The notes: generated by a model from the sequence alone, not told the origin. 64,000 nt of DNA from Gaiellasilicea sp963730405 (GCA_963730405.1 CAVSRW010000011.1:186001-250000), one strand, 5' to 3'; positions 34,205 to 44,644 are shown, counted from the first letter of the stretch. Numbers and translations: made by a program.

Positions 34205-34977
34205 GCGAGCCACCCTTCCAGCCGCTCACGCATCGCGCGGATCTGCTCACTCGGGTCGTGGTCCTCCGGCTCGTGCTCGACCGTGTACGCGCCCGCGTAG
34301 CCGAGCCTCCGAAGCGCGCGCACGCAGGCCTCGATGTCGACGATCCCCTCGCCCCAGGCGCACGTCTCGTGCGGCTCGCCCTCGTGGAACACGTCCTTCA
34401 GGTGGACGTGTGCGACGTGGGGCCAGAGCTCCTCGATCGCGCGGGCGGCGTCGTAGCCCTGCGTGCCCCACCAGCCGGTGTCCACGGTCGCGGCCATCGT
34501 CCCGCCGCTCGCCTGGATCTTCTCGAGCACGTCGGCGGGCGTCTTCTCGGGGTGATTCTCGATCGCGAGCACGACACCGTGCTCGCGCAACACCGGCGCG
34601 AGCTCGCGCGCGTCGCCCGAGAAGCCCGCCCCGATGACCTGAGTGCCGAGCGCGCGCGCGAGCTCGCAGGCGCGGCGCACGTTCGACGGCCCGACCCAGG
34701 TGCCGTACGTGGCGACTGCGAGCTCGTGCTGCGACAGCGCCTCCTGCGCCACCGCCACATGCTCGTCCGTCGCCCACTCGGGGCTCAGATGGGCGCCCCA
34801 GAGGTCGATCGCGTCGAACCCGAGCGACCTGACCCGGCCGAGGAGAGCGTCGAAGCGCTCGCCGAAGGTCTCGAGCGGCGCGAACGCCTCGTTCGTCGCG
34901 CGGTCGCCGTGGCCCCAGCCGTGCATCGCCCAGCCGGTCTCGCGGGCGACCTCGTTCGCGGTCATGTACGCGATCAC
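34201..34977 (-). CDS. Sugar phosphate isomerase/epimerase (xylose isomerase-like TIM barrel)
   Basis: 258 aa from GTG 34977. AP-endonuclease-2/xylose-isomerase-like TIM barrel: LGFDAIDLWGAHLS, LAIENHPEKTPADVLEKI, ATVDTGWWGTQGYD, HVHLKDVFHEGEP and YTVEHEPEDHDPSEQ provide the expected metal ligands (Glu, Asp, His, Glu). First gene of a three-gene sugar operon with the Gfo/Idh/MocA and lyxose-isomerase-like genes. Substrate unknown. Confidence 0.82.
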   Translation of the reverse strand: MIAYMTANEVARETGWAMHGWGHGDRATNEAFAPLETFGERFDALLGRVRSLGFDAIDLWGAHLSPEWATDEHVAVAQEALSQHELAVATYGTWVGPSNVRRACELARALGTQVIGAGFSGDARELAPVLREHGVVLAIENHPEKTPADVLEKIQASGGTMAATVDTGWWGTQGYDAARAIEELWPHVAHVHLKDVFHEGEPHETCAWGEGIVDIEACVRALRRLGYAGAYTVEHEPEDHDPSEQIRAMRERLEGWLA

Positions 34978-35054
34978 GCGGCGAGCACTCCGCGCCGCGC
35001 AGCCTCTGCCGCCGAGTGCTGGTAGACAGCGGGTGACGCGAAAGGAGCAGACAC

Positions 35055-35516
35055 ATGGCAGCGCAGACGAGCGAACGGAACGAGGTCCTCGCGCCCCTGA
35101 TCGGCGAGTGGAGCATGACGATGGTGATGCCGGACGAGGCAGAGCTGCCCGACATCGGCGCCCGGGTGACGTTCGAGTGGATGGGCGAGAAGGCGTTCGT
35201 GCTCGAGCGCTGGACCGTCCCGATCCCCGAGGCTCCCGACGGGCTCGCGGTGATCGGCTGGGACGAGGGCCGGGGCACCTTCCTCCAGCACTACTTCGAC
35301 GAGCGCGGGGTCGCCCGTGTCTACGAGATGGGCTTCGAGGACGGCGTCTGGACGCTGGAGCGGACGAAGCCCGACTTCTCGGAGTTCAAGTTCTCGCAGC
35401 GCTTCACCGGGACGTTCGCGGACGACGGCGGGCGGATCGACGGAACCTTCGAGATCGCCCACGACCACGAGACGTGGGAGAAGGACTTCGACGGGGTCTA
35501 CACGCGCGTCGGCTAG
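35055..35516 (+). CDS. Conserved hypothetical protein (DUF1579-like)
   Basis: 153 aa with AAAGGAG 8 nt before ATG 35055. EVLAPLIGEWSMTMVMPD at the start, FEWMGEKAFVLERWTVP and AVIGWDEGRGTFLQHYFDER are typical of small beta-barrel proteins that start with a G-x-W motif, like lipocalin-related DUF1579 proteins. No signal peptide. Divergent from the sugar isomerase operon; function unknown. Confidence 0.7.
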   Translation: MAAQTSERNEVLAPLIGEWSMTMVMPDEAELPDIGARVTFEWMGEKAFVLERWTVPIPEAPDGLAVIGWDEGRGTFLQHYFDERGVARVYEMGFEDGVWTLERTKPDFSEFKFSQRFTGTFADDGGRIDGTFEIAHDHETWEKDFDGVYTRVG

Positions 35517-35558
35517 AGCGGGATCGACGCCGAGCTGTTCGCGCTGCACGGCCGCGGC

Positions 35559-36569
35559 CTACGGCTCAACCGGCGCGGCCGTCGAGCCGCGGACGACGAG
35601 CGTCGGCTCCAGGGTCTCGACGCAGCGAGGCCAGGTCGGATCGACCGAGCGCCGCAGCACCAGCTGCGCTGCACGCCTCCCCATCTCGAAGGTCGGCTGG
35701 GCGACCGCCGTGATCCCGGGCTCGACCATCGCCATCCACGGCACGTCGTCGAAGCCGACGAGCGAGATCTCCTGTGGCAACCGGAGCCCGAGCGCGCGCA
35801 GGACCTGCCAGGCGTGGTCGGCGAGCGTGTCGTTGGCTGCGAAGATCGCGGTCGGCCTCTCCTCCTGGAGCAGGGTGGTGATCCGAGCCCCGGCGTCGGG
35901 CGCGTGGATGGGGATCGGCAGGATCAACCGCGGGTCGACGGAGACGCCGAGCTCGTCGTGCGCGTCGACGTAGCCCTGGAGCCGGCCCGCGTCGCTCGTC
36001 CACCCGGTATCCGCCACGAGCAGCGCGACCCGGCGGTGGCCGAGGTCGAGCAGGTGGCGCGTCGCCTCCCTCGCGCCGCGATCGTTGTCCAGCACGACCG
36101 CGTCGCAGGGCACGTCCGCGAGCCGGCGGTCGACCTCGACGACCTCGACGCCGTTCCTCGCGAGCAGCGACGCCGCCGTCCGGTCGGCCGGCGTGATGAT
36201 CACTCCCGCGGCCCGCATCGCCACGAACGTGCGCGCGCAGGCCAGCTCCTGCGACTCGTCGCCGTTGTCGGAGACGAGCACCATCTGGAAGTCGGCCTCC
36301 CGCAGCGCCTGCTCGATCCCCGCCGCGAGATTGGCGTAGAACTGGTTCCCGAGGTCGGAGACGGCGACGCCGACCACGCGGCTCGTCTTCTGCTTCAGCG
36401 TGCGGGCCGACGCGTTCGGGACGTACCCGAGGCGCTCCGCCGCCTCGCGGAGCCGCTCCCGCACGTCGGCCGACACGTAACCGCGCCCGGAGAGGGCGCG
36501 CGACGCGGTCGAGGCCGAGGTTCCGGCCTCGCGAGCGATGTCGGCGAGGGTGACATGGGACGTTGTCAT
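35559..36569 (-). CDS. LacI family transcriptional regulator
   Basis: 336 aa from ATG 36569. The N-terminal HTH is VTLADIAREAGTSASTASRA with hinge RLGYVPNASARTLKQK; the periplasmic-binding-like domain has VVGVAVSDLGNQFYANLAAG, AVVLDNDRGAREATRHLLDL and ISLVGFDDVPWMAMVEPGIT. A 14-bp LacI-type palindrome at 36582-36595 lies just upstream and is repeated at 38494-38507, before the MBL and PfkB genes. It probably regulates the surrounding sugar genes and itself. Confidence 0.93.
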   Translation of the reverse strand: MTTSHVTLADIAREAGTSASTASRALSGRGYVSADVRERLREAAERLGYVPNASARTLKQKTSRVVGVAVSDLGNQFYANLAAGIEQALREADFQMVLVSDNGDESQELACARTFVAMRAAGVIITPADRTAASLLARNGVEVVEVDRRLADVPCDAVVLDNDRGAREATRHLLDLGHRRVALLVADTGWTSDAGRLQGYVDAHDELGVSVDPRLILPIPIHAPDAGARITTLLQEERPTAIFAANDTLADHAWQVLRALGLRLPQEISLVGFDDVPWMAMVEPGITAVAQPTFEMGRRAAQLVLRRSVDPTWPRCVETLEPTLVVRGSTAAPVEP

Positions 36570-36581
36570 GAGCGCGTCGCC

Positions 36582-36595
36582 TGTCAACGATCCCA
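36582..36595. promoter_or_regulatory. Candidate LacI operator, autoregulatory
   Basis: TGTCAACGATCCCA fits the LacI-family pattern TGNNANCGNTNNCA with a central CG. It lies 13 bp before the LacI ATG and matches the site at 38494-38507 at 11 of 14 bases. Confidence 0.55.
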
Positions 36596-36663
36596 CACCG
36601 GCCGGATCGTGACGCGAAGGCCGTCGCCCGACACCTCCCGGACGCACCGGGCCGGCTCGACCC

Positions 36664-38508
36664 TCACACCACCTCCACCACCGCCTCGGCCTGCTGGCCG
36701 AACGGCGTCCCGCCGACGGTGAGGTCGGTCGCGACCCGCGCCCGCGCCATCGGGGCGATCCCGGTCAGGTCGAGCGCGAAGCGGACGGCGTCCTCGCCGA
36801 GCGGCGCCAGCTCGACCTCCTGCGGCGCCGGCTCGGGCCAGCCCGCCGGGACGACGAGCCGAACGATCGCCCGCTCGGGCCGGTCGAACGGGTTGCGCAC
36901 GATCACGTCCAGCTCGAGCGTCTTGCCGCCTTCCACGTGTGCCCTGTACGGCTCGATCCGGGCGCCGAACCCCTCCGCCCCGAAGTCGACCTCCGCCGGG
37001 AGCAGCTCGCGGTGGAGCTGGTCCAGGCGCCGGCCGTCGGTCTCGAGCCGGTCGAGATACTCGTCCGTCACACGCTGGAGCGGCCAGTGTCCGCTGATCA
37101 GCAGGTCGGGACGGAGCCGCCGGTGCAGCTCCGCGCTCCGCTCGAAGTCCCCGATCCGGTAGCGGTTGCGGTACTGGTAGTTGAGGATCGGCTTCTGCCC
37201 CGGGGCCAGCCCCGTCGTCTGCTGGTCGCCGGTCGCGAGCACGCGGTTGCCGTCGACCTCGAAGAGGATCGCGGACGCGTAGAGCGTGTGCCCCGGCAGC
37301 TCGTACGGGGTCAGCTCGTACTCGTGCCACGCGAGCGGCTGCTCGAGCGACAGGATGCGGTCGACGGCGATCGGCTCGTGCCAGAGACAGGGCAGGTCGT
37401 AGCGGTGCGGGTCGACGAGGATCGGCGCGACGTTCTCGGGCGCCCAGACCTCCGCCCCCTCGATCTCGCGGAGGAGCGTCAGCCCGGCGACGTGGTCGTC
37501 GTGGAAGTGGGTCGGGATCACGGCCTCGACGCGTTCGACCCCGTGGCTCCGCTTCAGCTCCTCGATCGCCCAGAGCAGCGGCCGCCGCGCGGACCGCTCC
37601 GTCACGTCGACGAGCCCTGTCGAGACCTCGTAACCGAAGTCGATCAGCAGCGCCGCGCCGGTCTCGGACAGAAGGGCGTAGCTGTTCGCGAAGCTCGTCC
37701 GGCTGCGGAGCAGGTGCGGCGTGATCTCCGCCCAGGGTCTCGCCTGCAGGTCGGAGAGCCGCCAGGGCTCCTCGAGCCGCATCGACGCGAGCTCCTCGAT
37801 CCGCTCCCGTACCCGCTCCAGCGTCGCCGCCGGCTCGTCGACCGGATCGCCGTGCGCGGGCAGGAGCAGATCGGGCTCGCGGCCCGCGAGCACCCCGCAC
37901 GAGAAGAAGGTCGCCGCCAGCCCCGAGATCCCGCTGTACGACCACTGCGTCGCAGCGAGCGACCACACCTTGCCGTCGCCGTGGACGAGGTCGCCCGAGA
38001 AGGCCACGGTGCGGCCGTCGAGCTCGACCAGGTAGGTGACCGAGCCGACGGTGTGGCCCGGCGTCGGCAGGGCGTAGACCTCGACGTGGCCGTAGCGGCC
38101 GCGCCGGTACTCCGAGACGACGCCGTCGACCGGCACCTGCTCGAGCAGCGAGAACCGGTCCTGACGCAGGTCGTAGTCGTTGTCGAACCGCCTGGTCGCC
38201 CAGCGGGCGTCGACCGCGTCGATCAGCTCGCGCTCGTGCGGCGGCACCCAGATCCGGATCCCGGCCGCCGCTGCGCGCGCGAGGCCCTGGACGCCGTCGC
38301 GGTGATGGTGCGTGACGAGGACGTCCGTGACCCGCTCGACGCCGAGCTCGGTCACGTGGTCGAGCACGGCCCCGCTGCCGAAGTCGACGAGGACGGCCTC
38401 GTCCCCGGCCGTGAGGACGTACACGTTGCACGTGTCCCGGTAGCACGCGACACCCGCTGCCACCTGCTCGAACGAGGATCGCCTCTGCACGTGTGACAAC
38501 GATCGCAC
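36664..38508 (-). CDS. Tandem metallo-beta-lactamase-fold protein with C-terminal beta-sandwich
   Basis: 614 aa from GTG 38508 (GTG 38490 is possible). Domain 1 (about 5-235) has HHHRDG at 67-72 in place of HxHxDH, then TPGHTVGS, FSGDLVHGD and PAHGDP. Domain 2 (about 265-470) has a complete HFHDDH at 334-339, ELPGHTLYAS, TGDQQTTG and ISGHWP. A C-terminal region of about 100 residues (LELDVIVRNPFDRPERAIVR) resembles an Ig/NEW3-like fold. Substrate unknown. A LacI-type operator overlaps the start region. Confidence 0.8.
   Translation of the reverse strand: MRSLSHVQRRSSFEQVAAGVACYRDTCNVYVLTAGDEAVLVDFGSGAVLDHVTELGVERVTDVLVTHHHRDGVQGLARAAAAGIRIWVPPHERELIDAVDARWATRRFDNDYDLRQDRFSLLEQVPVDGVVSEYRRGRYGHVEVYALPTPGHTVGSVTYLVELDGRTVAFSGDLVHGDGKVWSLAATQWSYSGISGLAATFFSCGVLAGREPDLLLPAHGDPVDEPAATLERVRERIEELASMRLEEPWRLSDLQARPWAEITPHLLRSRTSFANSYALLSETGAALLIDFGYEVSTGLVDVTERSARRPLLWAIEELKRSHGVERVEAVIPTHFHDDHVAGLTLLREIEGAEVWAPENVAPILVDPHRYDLPCLWHEPIAVDRILSLEQPLAWHEYELTPYELPGHTLYASAILFEVDGNRVLATGDQQTTGLAPGQKPILNYQYRNRYRIGDFERSAELHRRLRPDLLISGHWPLQRVTDEYLDRLETDGRRLDQLHRELLPAEVDFGAEGFGARIEPYRAHVEGGKTLELDVIVRNPFDRPERAIVRLVVPAGWPEPAPQEVELAPLGEDAVRFALDLTGIAPMARARVATDLTVGGTPFGQQAEAVVEVV
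38494..38507. promoter_or_regulatory. Candidate LacI operator before the MBL gene
   Basis: TGACAACGATCGCA fits TGNNANCGNTNNCA and resembles the site upstream of the LacI gene. It overlaps the first codons of the MBL gene if GTG 38508 is the start, or lies just before the start if GTG 38490 is used, and it is 20 bp from the plus-strand -10 box. Confidence 0.55.
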
Positions 38509-38526
38509 GTTCTCCGGCCGAGCCGC

Positions 38527-38532
38527 TAGATT
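38527..38532 (+). promoter_or_regulatory. Leaderless-type -10 box before the PfkB gene leader ORF
   Basis: TAGATT (TANNNT) ends 6 nt before GTG 38539. It is the likely promoter for the plus-strand PfkB gene group. Confidence 0.4.
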
Positions 38533-38538
38533 CCGCGC

Positions 38539-38619
38539 GTGGGCCAGAGCGACCTCGACAGCGTCCGCAAGGAGTTCGGCTCGGACGTGGTCGCGGCCCG
38601 CACCAGCTCCCGACGGTGA
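38539..38619 (+). CDS. 26-aa ORF directly upstream of the PfkB gene
   Basis: GTG 38539 to TGA 38617-38619, reading VGQSDLDSVRKEFGSDVVAA and six more residues. It begins exactly where a leaderless transcript from the TAGATT box would start and ends 7 nt before the PfkB GTG. It may be a translated leader that couples to the kinase gene. Not recognised; a chance ORF is possible. Confidence 0.3.
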   Translation: MGQSDLDSVRKEFGSDVVAARTSSRR

Positions 38620-38626
38620 AGGTCGC

Positions 38627-39454
38627 GTGAGCCGCGTCGTCTGCGTCGGTCTCGCCACGCGCGACACGATCCTCGCCGTGCCGCGCCACCCCGCGGCCGA
38701 CGAGCTCGTGCTCGCCACCGACGCCGCGGTCGCGGGCGGCGGCCCGGCTGCGACTGCGGCCGTGACGCTCGCGCGCCTCGGGATCGAGACTGCCTTCATC
38801 GGTACGGTCGGGGACGACGAGACCGGCGCGTTCATCCGCGACGGCCTCGAGGAGGAAGGGGTCGACGTCTCCCAGCTCGCCGTCGTGCCCGGCCGGCGCT
38901 CGCCGCAGAGCGCGATCTACGTCGGCCCGGGGACACGCGCGATCGCGGCGTTCCGCGGCGACATGGGAGCGCCCTCGCTCTCGGGGCGAGCCGAGCGGCT
39001 CTGCCGCGAGGCGGAGTGGGTGCACGTCGACCAGACCGGCTACGGCGCGGTCCCCCGCGACCTCAGGCTCTCGATCGACGCCGGCATCACGATCGAGGGA
39101 CTCGACGTGGAGGGGGTCGCGCTCTACGCGCCGACCGATGCGGGCCTCGAGCGCGACTTCGGCACGGCGCAGGAGGCGCTCGACGCGGGTGCGGAGCTGG
39201 TTGTCGTCACCCGCGGCGCGCAGGGCTGCACGGCCTACTCGCGCGACGGCGTCGTCGAGGCCGCGGCGACGCCGATCGACGACCCCGTCAGCACGCTCGG
39301 CGCAGGCGACGTCTTCCACGGCGCGCTGCTCGCGGCGCTCGTCCGCGCGCAGCCGCTCGCGGACGCACTCGCGTTCGCGAACCGCGCCGCCGCCCTCTCC
39401 TGCCGGGCGCTCGACGGACGCTCGGCGATCCCGACCCTCGAGGAGCTCGCATGA
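38627..39454 (+). CDS. PfkB family carbohydrate kinase
   Basis: 275 aa from GTG 38627. Ribokinase-like signatures: VCVGLATRDTILAVPRHPAA, AGGGPAATAAVTLARLG (substrate-binding GG motif), FIGTVGDDETGAFIRDGLEE and the C-terminal DPVSTLGAGDVFHGALLAAL containing the catalytic base in GAGD. ATP-dependent phosphorylation of a sugar or nucleoside. Followed on the same strand by a GH13 enzyme and sugar isomerase/kinase genes. Confidence 0.9.
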   Translation: MSRVVCVGLATRDTILAVPRHPAADELVLATDAAVAGGGPAATAAVTLARLGIETAFIGTVGDDETGAFIRDGLEEEGVDVSQLAVVPGRRSPQSAIYVGPGTRAIAAFRGDMGAPSLSGRAERLCREAEWVHVDQTGYGAVPRDLRLSIDAGITIEGLDVEGVALYAPTDAGLERDFGTAQEALDAGAELVVVTRGAQGCTAYSRDGVVEAAATPIDDPVSTLGAGDVFHGALLAALVRAQPLADALAFANRAAALSCRALDGRSAIPTLEELA

Positions 39455-39546
39455 CGCCTGAGTCGTCGAGCACGCGGTCGCGCTCGCGGGAGGCCGGAGT
39501 GGACGGCTCACGAGCGCGACGAAGTCGAACGCGTCACGCTAGGGCA

Positions 39547-39598
39547 ATGTGCTCCTGGGACAAGGTCGTGGAGGAGGTCGGCGACGCGGTGGCGCCCC

Positions 39599-39606
<8 letters not shown>
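39547..39606 (+). CDS. 19-aa ORF overlapping the GH13 start
   Basis: ATG 39547 to TGA 39604-39606, reading MCSWDKVVEEVGDAVAPHV. It overlaps the first codons of the GH13 gene (ATGTCTGA), and its GAGGAGG stretch could serve as ribosome binding site for that gene, so it may simply be the leader. Low certainty. Confidence 0.2.
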
Positions 39607-41130
<1,524 letters not shown>

Positions 41131-41134
<4 letters not shown>

Positions 41135-42129
41135 AGACGTCTCTTGGCATCTGGGCGTTCGGCAACATGGCGACCCGCTTCAACGCCGCCGGTTACAAGC
41201 CCGAGCTGACCGGCAAGTCGACCGCCGACAAGGTGCGCACCGCGGTCGAGGGTCTCGGCGACCTGATCGACGACTACGAGTTCCACTATCCGCAGGAGCT
41301 CTCGCCGGACAACCTGGACCAGGTCCGCGAAGCGCTCGACGGGCACGCGATCTACTGCATCGCGAGCGGGCTCCACCTCGACCCGCGCTTCGGCAAGGGC
41401 GCGTTCGTCTCACCCGACGACGCGACCCGCGAGGAGGCGCTGCGCCTGACGAGGGAGGCGATCGACCTGGCCGCCGAGACCGGCGCCCAGATGATCATCT
41501 GGCCCGGGATCGAGGGCTACAACTACCCGTTCCAGACGCCGTACAAGGAGTCGTGGGCGCGCTTCGTCGACGGCGTCGGGCAGGCGGCGCAGCATGCGAA
41601 GGAGCGCGGCGTCACCGTCTTCCTCGAGCACAAGAACTCCGAGCCGGCGATGAAGATCCTGATGCGGAACATCGGGATGACGCTGCACGTGATCCACTCG
41701 CTACGCCGCCAGGGGATCGACAACGTCACCGTCAACATGGACTGGCAGCACCTGCTCATGAACGGGGAGTCGCTCGCCGAGAACGCGGCGATGCTCGCCG
41801 CCGAAGGGCTGCTCGGCCACCAGCACGCGAACGACGGCTGGGGCACGTTCGACGACGACAACATGGTCGGGACGATCCGGTTCATGGAGACGCTCGAGCT
41901 CGCGGTCGAGCTGCGCCGGGCCGGCTACGGCGAGAACGGCGAGCGGCTCGGCTTCGATCTCTACCCGTACACCGAGGACGCGGCCCGCGCGGTCGAGCGC
42001 AGCGTGCTCCAGTGGCGCTTCATCGACGGGATCGCCTCGCGGATCGACGACGCCGGGCTCCGGGCCGCTCAGCAGGAGAAGGACGCGGTGCGGGCCTACG
42101 AGCTCGTCTACGCGGCCATGGGCGCATGA
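41131..42129 (+). CDS. Xylose isomerase-like TIM-barrel sugar isomerase
   Basis: 332 aa; ATG overlaps the GH13 stop. Metal-site segments: MIIWPGIEGYNYPFQTPYKE, FLEHKNSEPAMKILMRNIGM, VNMDWQHLLMNGES, GHQHANDGWGTFDDDNMVGT and GFDLYPYTED. Shorter than classical XylA (about 390 aa) and closer to the L-rhamnose/D-xylose isomerase-like group. The xylulokinase-type gene two positions downstream suggests it makes D-xylulose or a similar ketose. Stop overlaps the next ATG. Confidence 0.82.
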
Positions 42130-42485
42130 GGCTCCAACACGTCTCGGTCGCCATCGCCGCCGACGGCGCCGACGAGGCACGGGCGTTCTACGGCGGCCTG
42201 CTCGGCCTGGAGGAGAAGCCGGTGCCGCCGAAGCTCGACCCGAGCGAGCTCGTCTGGTTCGATCTCGGCGGCGACCTCGAGCTGCACCTGATGCAGACCG
42301 GCGACGGGCCGCCGCCGAACGCTCACTTCTGCATCGCCGTCGACGTCGGGCTCGACGAGGTCCGCGGGCGGATCGAGGCCGCCGGGATCGAGACGCGCAC
42401 GCCGACCGAGATCGTCGGCCGTCCGCGCTTCATGTGCCACGACCCGTTCGGGAACCTCGTCGAGCTCACGCAGCTGCCCGCGTGA
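42126..42485 (+). CDS. VOC (glyoxalase/bleomycin-resistance fold) protein
   Basis: 119 aa; ATG 42126 overlaps the isomerase stop and its stop overlaps the kinase GTG. One VOC unit pair: RLQHVSVAIAADGADEARAF, YGGLLGLEEKPVP, LELHLMQTG, and the C-terminal CHDPFGNLVELTQ with a metal-ligand Glu. Its position inside a sugar operon suggests a role with that pathway, possibly as an epimerase or lyase, but this is inference. Confidence 0.82.
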   Translation: MRLQHVSVAIAADGADEARAFYGGLLGLEEKPVPPKLDPSELVWFDLGGDLELHLMQTGDGPPPNAHFCIAVDVGLDEVRGRIEAAGIETRTPTEIVGRPRFMCHDPFGNLVELTQLPA

Positions 42486-43870
42486 CGGCGCTCGTCGGGA
42501 TCGACGTCGGCACGAGCGGCGTCAAGGCGCTCGCGCTCTCGGAGTCGGGCGAGATCCTCGCCCGCGCCGAGCGCGACTACCCGCTCTCGACGCCACGGCC
42601 CGGCTGGGCCGAGCAGGATCCCGACGACTGGGCCCGTGCGGCCGACGCTGCGCTCGCCGACCTCGGCGTCGAGCCGACGTCGATCGGCTGGAGCGGCCAG
42701 ATGCACGGCCTCGTCGTCCTCGACGAGCACGGCGAGGTGCTGCGGCCTGCGATCCTCTGGAACGACCAGCGCACCGCGGCCGAGTGCGCGGAGATCGAGG
42801 AGCGTGTCGGGCTCGAGCGTCTGATCCAACTGACCGGCAACCGCGCGCTCACGGGCTTCACGGCTCCGAAGCTGCTCTGGCTGCGCAACCACGAGCCGGA
42901 GGTCTACGCACGGATCCGCCACGTCCTCCTGCCGAAGGACTACGCCCGTTTCCGCCGCGCCGGCGAGCACGCGATCGACGTCGCCGACGCGTCCGGGACA
43001 CTCCTCTTCGACGTCGCCCACCGGCGCTGGAGCGAGGAAGTGCTCCACGCGCTCGAGCTGCCGCACGAGTGGCTCCCGGCCGCGTACGAGTCGACCGAGA
43101 TCGCCGGCGCGGGCGACCAGGCGGCCGGTGCGCTCGGCGTCGGGATCGACCGGCCGGGGCCGCTCTCGGTCGTGCTCGGCACCTCGGGCGTCGTCTTCGC
43201 CGCCGTCGACGCCTACCGGCCGGAGCCGGAGGCGCGTCTGCACACCTTCTGCCACGCCGTGCCGGACATGTGGCACGCGATGGGCGTGATGCTGTCGGCC
43301 GCGGGGTCGCTGCAGTGGCTGCGCAACGCGCTCGGGAGGCCGGCCTACGACGAGATCCTGGCCGAGGCGGCCGCGTGGCCTCCCGGGACGGAGGGGCTTC
43401 TCTTCCAGCCGTACCTCCAGGGCGAGCGGACGCCGCACGCCGACCCCGACGCGCGCGGCGCCTTCGTCGGCCTGTCGCTGCGGCACGATCGCGGCGCCTT
43501 GACGCGCGCCGTGCTCGAGGGGGTCGCGTACGGGCTCCGCGACTCGCTCGAGCTGCTGCGCGGCGTCGGCGTCGAGGCCGACGCCGGCCGTGTCTCAGGC
43601 GGCGGCGCCCGCAGCGAGCTCTGGCTGAAGATCGTCGCCTCCGTGCTGGGCCTGCCGCTCGAGCGCACCGAGGCCGAGGAGGGCGCGGCCTACGGCGCGG
43701 CGCTGCTCGGCGCCGTCAAGGAGGGCGTCTTCGCCGACGCGCACGAGGCCGTCAGCGCGACCGTCCGCGTGCGCGATCGCGTCGACCCCGACCCTGACTG
43801 GCAGGCTGCGTACGAGGAGGGCTATGCCCGCTACCGCCGGCTGTACCCGACCCTGAGCAGCCTGGGCTGA
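42482..43870 (+). CDS. xylB: Xylulokinase-like FGGY carbohydrate kinase
   Basis: 462 aa from GTG 42482 (GTGA overlap). FGGY features: GIDVGTSGVKALALSESGEI (phosphate loop), GWSGQMHGLVVLDEHGEV (typical of xylulokinases), ILWNDQRTAAECAEI, LLPKDYARFRRAGEHAIDVA, VVLGTSGVVFAAVDAY and VSGGGARSELWLKIVASVLG. Phosphorylates D-xylulose to D-xylulose 5-phosphate. Last gene of a tightly overlapping GH13-isomerase-VOC-kinase operon. Confidence 0.9.
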   Translation: MTALVGIDVGTSGVKALALSESGEILARAERDYPLSTPRPGWAEQDPDDWARAADAALADLGVEPTSIGWSGQMHGLVVLDEHGEVLRPAILWNDQRTAAECAEIEERVGLERLIQLTGNRALTGFTAPKLLWLRNHEPEVYARIRHVLLPKDYARFRRAGEHAIDVADASGTLLFDVAHRRWSEEVLHALELPHEWLPAAYESTEIAGAGDQAAGALGVGIDRPGPLSVVLGTSGVVFAAVDAYRPEPEARLHTFCHAVPDMWHAMGVMLSAAGSLQWLRNALGRPAYDEILAEAAAWPPGTEGLLFQPYLQGERTPHADPDARGAFVGLSLRHDRGALTRAVLEGVAYGLRDSLELLRGVGVEADAGRVSGGGARSELWLKIVASVLGLPLERTEAEEGAAYGAALLGAVKEGVFADAHEAVSATVRVRDRVDPDPDWQAAYEEGYARYRRLYPTLSSLG

Positions 43871-43897
43871 CGCAGAACCGCCTCTGGATCCTGCCGC

Positions 43898-44569
43898 TTA
43901 CTCGTTGCTGAGGAGATTCAGCAGCGCGAGGAAGATGTTGATGATCGAGACGAAGATCCCGGTCGCGAGCCAGATCGTGTCGTTCTCCGTCCCGTGCTTT
44001 CGCAGGTAGTTGAAGTCGACCATGATCAGGAGCGCGGAGGCCGCGAAGATGACGAGGCTGAGGATCGGGCTCATCGAGCCGAGCCCGCCGAACACGAGCG
44101 CGGCGATGCTGATCCCGACCGCGATCAGGACGACGATCGAGAGCGGCCGCATCCAGGGCGCCAGATCCTTCGAGAGCACGAGGCCGATCGCGCCCATGGC
44201 CACGACCGTCAGCGCTGTCCCCACCGCCGCCTGCGCGACCGCGCTCGGGTCGAAGGAGATGTAGTAGCTGATCGCGGGCCCGATCCCGAGGCCGATCAGG
44301 ACCGCCAGCGCGTAGAGCCAGCCGATCGCGAACGCGCCGACGCGGAAGCGCTCGCCGCCGAACGACTGGGCGAGCAGCATGCCGAAGCCGCCGAAGCTGC
44401 AGACCATCGCCGCACCCTGGGAGAGGTCCTGGCCCAGGTAGGCCCCGAACGCGAACAGGCCGAGCGCGACGGCGACCAGGAACATCACCTGTCCGAACAG
44501 CCGTGTGGCGCTGATCCCCTCGGCCCGGGTCTCGATTCCGGTGTACCCGTACGTCGACTCGTCGTGCAC
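43898..44569 (-). CDS. Bax inhibitor-1/YccA family membrane protein
   Basis: 223 aa from GTG 44569 with GAGGAGGAG 7 nt upstream. Seven hydrophobic segments (LFGQVMFLVAVALGLFAFGA, AFAIGWLYALAVLIGLGIG, AVGTALTVVAMGAIGLVLS, LSIVVLIAVGISIAALVFG, ILSLVIFAASALLIMVDFNY, IWLATGIFVSIINIFLALLN) and the C-terminal NIFLALLNLL motif are typical of the BI-1/YccA family, proposed proton/calcium-linked channels or protease modulators. Monocistronic; divergent from the glycosyltransferase gene. Confidence 0.92.
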   Translation of the reverse strand: MHDESTYGYTGIETRAEGISATRLFGQVMFLVAVALGLFAFGAYLGQDLSQGAAMVCSFGGFGMLLAQSFGGERFRVGAFAIGWLYALAVLIGLGIGPAISYYISFDPSAVAQAAVGTALTVVAMGAIGLVLSKDLAPWMRPLSIVVLIAVGISIAALVFGGLGSMSPILSLVIFAASALLIMVDFNYLRKHGTENDTIWLATGIFVSIINIFLALLNLLSNE

Positions 44570-44632
44570 TTGTGCTCCTCCTCGTCGTTGCGCTGACGGT
44601 AATCGCAGTACCGGCTGTCGTCCAGAGCAGGT

Positions 44633-44638
44633 TAGGCT
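44633..44638 (+). promoter_or_regulatory. Leaderless-type -10 box before the GT2 gene
   Basis: TAGGCT (TANNNT) is followed by GGCGTC and then GTG 44645, with no Shine-Dalgarno sequence between, as expected for a leaderless mRNA. Confidence 0.4.
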
Positions 44639-44644
44639 GGCGTC

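Noticed and set aside
43871..43897. Terminator between the convergent xylulokinase and BI-1 genes
   Set aside because: No inverted repeat of useful length is visible in this gap.
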